Positions 5,535 through 9,135 of a stretch of 9,135 bases of DNA are shown here, one piece after another; position 1 is the stretch's first letter; each line of letters starts with the position of its first letter. The stretch is taken from the NCBI GenBank assembly GCA_041572275.1, contig JBFFSQ010000114.1, positions 1 through 9,135 of the forward strand, given 5' to 3'. The notes below the pieces were generated by a model, which was not told the DNA's origin, made no database searches, and saw only the letters and a list, made by a program, of their open reading frames with translations. The position numbers and the translations under genes are program-made. This DNA comes from JBFFSQ01 sp041572275. GTDB taxonomy: Bacteria; Pseudomonadota; Gammaproteobacteria; SZUA-229.

Positions 5535-7238
5535 ATGGCACGTATCAGTAAGCAGGCCTATGCCGAAATGTACGGACCTACCACTGGGGATAGGGTGCGT
5601 CTGGGTGATACAGAATTGGTCATAGAGGTGGAAGATGATAAAACCATTTATGGTGATGAAGTAAAGTTTGGTGGCGGTAAGGTTATTCGTGACGGTATGG
5701 GGCAAAGCCAGAAAATGGCTCAGGATGTCGTAGATACTGTTATTACTAATGCATTAATTCTTGATCATTGGGGCATTGTTAAAGCTGATATTGGGATAAA
5801 AGATGGCCATATCGTTGGTATCGGAAAGGCAGGTAATCCTGATGTGCAACCCGGGGTGGATATTGTTGTTGGTCCAGGAACAGAGGCGATTGCGGGTGAA
5901 GGACAGATACTTACCGCTGGTGGTATAGATTCACATATTCATTTTATTTGCCCACAACAGGTTGAAGAAGCGTTGATGTCTGGCGTCACGACCATGATTG
6001 GTGGAGGGACAGGACCTGCTACAGGAACAAATGCTACAACCTGTACACCTGGGCCATGGAATATACATCGTATGTTACAGGCAGCTGACGAGTTGCCTAT
6101 GAATTTAGGATTCCTGGGAAAGGGTAATGCCAGTTTGCCAGGAGCCCTGGAGGAACAATTAATCGCCGGCACCATAGGTTTGAAGTTGCATGAGGACTGG
6201 GGCACAACACCAGCTGCTATAGATAATTGTTTAAGTGTTGCTGATAAATATGATGTGCAGGTTGCAATCCATACCGATACCTTAAATGAATCAGGTTTTG
6301 TGGAAGATACACTGGCGGCATTTAAAGACAGGGTAATACATACCTATCATACGGAAGGTGCTGGCGGTGGTCATGCGCCAGATATTATTAAAGCAGCGGG
6401 TGAAGCTAATGTTTTGCCTTCGAGTACCAACCCCACGCGGCCTTATACTGTGAATACAGTGGATGAACATCTGGATATGTTGATGGTGTGTCATCATCTT
6501 GATCCAAATATTGCTGAAGATGTTGCGTTTGCCGAATCACGTATACGACGTGAAACCATTGCAGCAGAAGATATTCTTCATGATCTTGGCGCATTTTCAA
6601 TGATTGCGTCCGACTCACAGGCCATGGGGCGAGTGGGAGAGGTTGTGATACGAACCTGGCAGACAGCGCATAAAATGAAAGTACAACGTGGCGCATTGGA
6701 TGGTGATAGTGAGCGGAATGATAATGTACGCGCAAGACGTTATGTTGCTAAATACACGATAAATCCGGCGATAACGCATGGAATATCTGACTATGTTGGT
6801 TCGGTAGAGACAGGAAAGTTAGCTGATCTGGTGTTGTGGAAACCAGCCTTTTTTGGTGCAAAACCATCGTTAATCATAAAGGGTGGTTTCATTGCGGCAG
6901 CACCTATGGGCGATCCTAATGCATCAATACCGACACCACAACCAGTGCATTATAGGACTATGTTTGGTGCAATGGGTGGTGCGCGTTCAGCGACCAGTTA
7001 TACTTTTGTATCACAGGCTGCACTGGATGCAGATATTAAAGCTCAGCTTGGCTTAAAGAAAAAGATTGCTGCCGTAAGAAACACTCGGTCTATTCGTAAG
7101 AAGGATATGATTTTGAATGATTATCAACCAAAAATTGAAGTCGATTCACAAACGTATGAGGTGCGTGCAGATGGACAATTGCTGGTGTGTGAGCCAGCTG
7201 AAGTGCTGCCCCTGGCGCAGCGATACTTTTTATTTTGA
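5535..7238 (+). CDS. ureC: Urease alpha (catalytic) subunit UreC
   Basis: The 567-residue amidohydrolase-fold enzyme hydrolyses urea to ammonia and carbamate with two nickel ions. All expected residues are present at the numbering used for the Klebsiella enzyme: H134 and H136 (HIH), K217 in GLKLHEDWG (the carbamylated bridging lysine), substrate-binding H219, nickel ligands H246 and H272, and D360. In the mobile flap, C319 and H320 (VCHHLD) are intact. The N-terminus MARISKQAYAEMYGPTTGD is typical. GGGAG (5523-5527) lies seven bases before ATG. There is no frameshift, truncation or extra domain. The protein is cytoplasmic and should be active once matured by UreD, UreE, UreF and UreG. Confidence 0.99.
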   Translation: MARISKQAYAEMYGPTTGDRVRLGDTELVIEVEDDKTIYGDEVKFGGGKVIRDGMGQSQKMAQDVVDTVITNALILDHWGIVKADIGIKDGHIVGIGKAGNPDVQPGVDIVVGPGTEAIAGEGQILTAGGIDSHIHFICPQQVEEALMSGVTTMIGGGTGPATGTNATTCTPGPWNIHRMLQAADELPMNLGFLGKGNASLPGALEEQLIAGTIGLKLHEDWGTTPAAIDNCLSVADKYDVQVAIHTDTLNESGFVEDTLAAFKDRVIHTYHTEGAGGGHAPDIIKAAGEANVLPSSTNPTRPYTVNTVDEHLDMLMVCHHLDPNIAEDVAFAESRIRRETIAAEDILHDLGAFSMIASDSQAMGRVGEVVIRTWQTAHKMKVQRGALDGDSERNDNVRARRYVAKYTINPAITHGISDYVGSVETGKLADLVLWKPAFFGAKPSLIIKGGFIAAAPMGDPNASIPTPQPVHYRTMFGAMGGARSATSYTFVSQAALDADIKAQLGLKKKIAAVRNTRSIRKKDMILNDYQPKIEVDSQTYEVRADGQLLVCEPAEVLPLAQRYFLF

Positions 7239-7255
7239 TGTGAGTGAGTTAATAA

Positions 7256-7705
7256 ATGTTGAAAGTGTTTGAAATACTTGAGCAGCCAGAACAAACAGAT
7301 TTAGTACTGACATTGCCGTTCGAGTTGCGCCAGAAGAGTCGATTAAAGGCAGAATTAAATACGGGTGGTGAAGTGGGCTTGATGTTGCCACGAGGTCATT
7401 TGTTGCGTGGTGGTGATTGCCTGAAGGCTGAAGATGGTTCTATTGTTCGTATTGAGGCGGCCAATGAAGATGTCAGTACAGTCAAACACCATGATCCAGT
7501 CATGATTGCACGTGCAAGTTATCATCTGGGTAATCGTCACGTGCCACTACAAGTGGGTGATGGTTGGTTGCGATACCAACATGATCATGTCCTTGATGAA
7601 ATGGTCCAGGGTCTAGGATTGGATGTGATATTTGAATCAGCGCCATTTGAACCGGAGGGTGGTGCATATGGTGGTCATTCGCATGATCACGGCCATGATC
7701 ACTGA
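7256..7705 (+). CDS. ureE: Urease nickel metallochaperone UreE
   Basis: The 149-residue protein has an N-terminal peptide-binding domain (about 1-75) and a C-terminal metal domain (about 76-140). The latter carries the diagnostic ASYHLGNRHVPLQ with dimer-interface His95, and HDH at 109-111. It ends in a short His-rich tail, GGHSHDHGHDH, with five histidines, which in homologues binds extra Ni2+ but is dispensable. UreE dimers deliver nickel to UreG and the UreABC-UreDFG complex. The ribosome site is poor (GAGTGAG), and the 17-base gap after ureC suggests reliance on upstream translation. Confidence 0.97.
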   Translation: MLKVFEILEQPEQTDLVLTLPFELRQKSRLKAELNTGGEVGLMLPRGHLLRGGDCLKAEDGSIVRIEAANEDVSTVKHHDPVMIARASYHLGNRHVPLQVGDGWLRYQHDHVLDEMVQGLGLDVIFESAPFEPEGGAYGGHSHDHGHDH

Positions 7706-7718
7706 TAATTAAATTACT

Positions 7719-8390
7719 ATGCAAACATTTTCACTCTCATCAGTACGTTTATGGCAGTTGATTAGTCCAACACTGCCTATAGGGGCATATTCTTATTCGC
7801 AAGGTCTTGAATATGCTGTTGAGGCAGGTTGGGTTACTGATGAGCAGACATCGACGAAATGGATACTGGGGCAAATAAAAAATAATTTATCAGTGCTTGA
7901 TGTCCCGGTGTTTTTACGTATGTATGATGCTTGGAAGAATGATCAGATAGAAGATGTTAAATACTGGAATGAAATAATTCTCGCTTTAAGAGAGGCTTCT
8001 GAGCTACGTGATGAAGATTGTAGTCTAGGTGCAGCCTTAATGAAGGTGCTCTCCGGATTAGATGTTGCGTTGTCCGTCGAAGGAATGAACGAGGTTGCAT
8101 TTGTTACGATATTTTCATTTGCATGCCAGTATTGGTCAATTGATAAACAGGAATCTGCACATGGCTTATTATGGAGCTGGTGTGAAAATCAGGTTGCAGC
8201 TGCAATCAAGCTGGTTCCTTTAGGTCAAACTTCAGGTCAGCGCATCATGTCGCTATCAATTGAGGCAATTGAGTCGGCTATTAAAAAAGGGCTACAGTGT
8301 AAGGATGATGAGATTGGTTTGCTAGCGCCCGGTCTTGCAATTAGTAGTGCATTACATGAAAAACAATATACAAGATTATTTAGATCATGA
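7719..8390 (+). CDS. ureF: Urease accessory protein UreF
   Basis: The 223-residue all-helical protein opens with the UreF hallmark LISPTLPIGAYSYSQGLEYAV (about 14-34). It also has the LREASELRDED stretch (about 90-100), WCENQVAAAIKLVPLGQ-type helix (about 154-170, with GQR following) and a C-terminal HEKQYTRLFRS. UreF bridges UreD and UreG and gates GTP hydrolysis in the activation complex. No Shine-Dalgarno is visible in the 13 bases after the ureE stop, so translation may be coupled to ureE. Its TGA overlaps the ribosome site of ureG. Confidence 0.97.
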   Translation: MQTFSLSSVRLWQLISPTLPIGAYSYSQGLEYAVEAGWVTDEQTSTKWILGQIKNNLSVLDVPVFLRMYDAWKNDQIEDVKYWNEIILALREASELRDEDCSLGAALMKVLSGLDVALSVEGMNEVAFVTIFSFACQYWSIDKQESAHGLLWSWCENQVAAAIKLVPLGQTSGQRIMSLSIEAIESAIKKGLQCKDDEIGLLAPGLAISSALHEKQYTRLFRS

Positions 8391-8399
8391 GGTTAACGA

Positions 8400-9017
8400 A
8401 TGAGTAAACAGGTTCTACGTGTTGGTATAGGTGGGCCAGTCGGTTCAGGCAAGACAGCACTAGTTGATGTGTTATGCAAACGTATGCGTGATAACTATCA
8501 AATTGCAGTGGTTACTAATGATATTTATACCCAGGAGGATGCGCAGTTCCTGGCGAGAAATGAGTCGCTGGACGAAGAGCGAATTATTGGGGTTGAAACG
8601 GGTGGCTGCCCACATACAGCCATTCGAGAAGATGCATCGATGAATCTTGCTGCAGTCGATAGTTTGCAGAAACGATTCGAGAATCTCGAACTGGTTTTTG
8701 TTGAAAGTGGTGGTGATAATTTAAGTGCGACCTTTAGTCCTGAGTTATCCGATCTAACGATATACGTTATTGATGTATCAGCAGGTGATAAAATCCCACG
8801 AAAAGGTGGGCCGGGAATAACACGCTCAGATTTGCTGGTTATTAATAAAATTGATCTGGCACCTTATGTTGGTGCATCACTGGAGGTGATGGATAGGGAT
8901 GCGAGGAAAATGCGTGGTGATAAGCCGTTTATTTTTACGAATATGAAAACTGGAGAAGGCGTCCAGGTCATTATCGATTATATTATTGAAAAGGGCATGC
9001 TTGAAAAAGCTGCCTAA
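8400..9017 (+). CDS. ureG: Urease maturation GTPase UreG
   Basis: The 205-residue SIMIBI-class GTPase has P-loop GPVGSGKT at 12-19, the metal-binding CPH at 70-72, ESGGDNLSATFSPEL at 102-116 (Walker B region and switch) and the guanine-specificity motif NKID at 149-152. Ni2+ and GTP drive its dimerisation, with Cys70 and His72 binding nickel. The dimer hands nickel to urease through UreF and UreD. GAGG (8389-8392) lies seven bases before ATG and overlaps the end of ureF. It is the last gene visible in the operon and ends 118 bases before the window does. Confidence 0.98.
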   Translation: MSKQVLRVGIGGPVGSGKTALVDVLCKRMRDNYQIAVVTNDIYTQEDAQFLARNESLDEERIIGVETGGCPHTAIREDASMNLAAVDSLQKRFENLELVFVESGGDNLSATFSPELSDLTIYVIDVSAGDKIPRKGGPGITRSDLLVINKIDLAPYVGASLEVMDRDARKMRGDKPFIFTNMKTGEGVQVIIDYIIEKGMLEKAA

Positions 9018-9026
9018 TGATTTGCA

Positions 9027-9057
9027 GCGCTCTGATCAGGGCGTATTCTCATTATTT
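9027..9057 (+). terminator. Weak terminator-like hairpin after ureG
   Basis: Ten bases beyond the ureG stop, CGCTCT and AGGGCG pair (six pairs, one G-U) around loop GATC. A T-rich but interrupted stretch (TATTCTCATTATTTT) follows. Position suits the operon end, but the lack of an unbroken T run makes it a poor intrinsic terminator; partial read-through is plausible. The remaining bases to 9135 are AT-rich without a recognisable gene. Confidence 0.4.
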
Positions 9058-9135
9058 TAGATTACGGGCAAGGATGCCTTATTCATTATCAGTTTAGCCG
9101 TTCTCAATTTTAAAAATATTTGCGCACCATAAACA

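Noticed and set aside
5385..6735. Several minus-strand open frames opposite ureB and ureC
   Set aside because: They are antisense shadows of strongly conserved urease genes, with no domain or ribosome site of their own.
9121..9135. CGCACC near the right edge as a possible NtrC half-site for a next gene
   Set aside because: The five-base spacer is followed by CA, not GG, so the second half-site does not form within the visible sequence.

Overview
The window looks like chromosomal DNA of a gammaproteobacterium or close relative. The evidence is a CCA-encoding tRNA-Arg(CCG), a full-length YifB/ComM-type ATPase, and a UbiK (YqiC) ubiquinone accessory factor whose wording is close to the enterobacterial protein. 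Species cannot be named from the sequence. G+C is about 50% or slightly above in hand-counted lines of yifB, and roughly 37-47% in most lines of the DUF3050 gene and urease operon, so composition is uneven.

Layout. Positions 1-100 hold a hairpin and no gene. On the minus strand follow tRNA-Arg (101-177), yifB (216-1727) and ubiK (2834-3076). A plus-strand DUF3050 gene (2021-2797) sits between yifB and ubiK. A 248-base divergent intergenic region (3077-3324) separates ubiK from a plus-strand, tightly packed eight-gene operon: ureH, ureD, ureA, ureB, ureC, ureE, ureF, ureG (3325-9017). The last 118 bases hold a weak terminator-like hairpin.

Function. UreA, UreB and UreC form nickel urease, which hydrolyses urea to ammonia and carbamate. 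UreD, UreF and UreG form the GTP-dependent activation complex, and UreE delivers nickel. UreH, a predicted nickel permease with a His-rich loop, heads the operon and overlaps ureD by one base. All catalytic and metal-binding UreC residues are present, so the operon should be functional.

Regulation. The most informative new signal is upstream of ureH. A near-consensus sigma-54 promoter (3265-3280) has a perfect NtrC-type dyad about 106 bases upstream of the predicted start (3177-3193). An IHF-like site lies between them (3197-3209), and a weaker NtrC-like site lies further upstream (3126-3142). This predicts direct nitrogen-limitation control of urease and of its nickel importer. No mobile element, CRISPR array or entirely new system is visible. 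The least understood gene is the DUF3050 gene, predicted to have a heme-oxygenase-like fold, inserted between yifB and ubiK.
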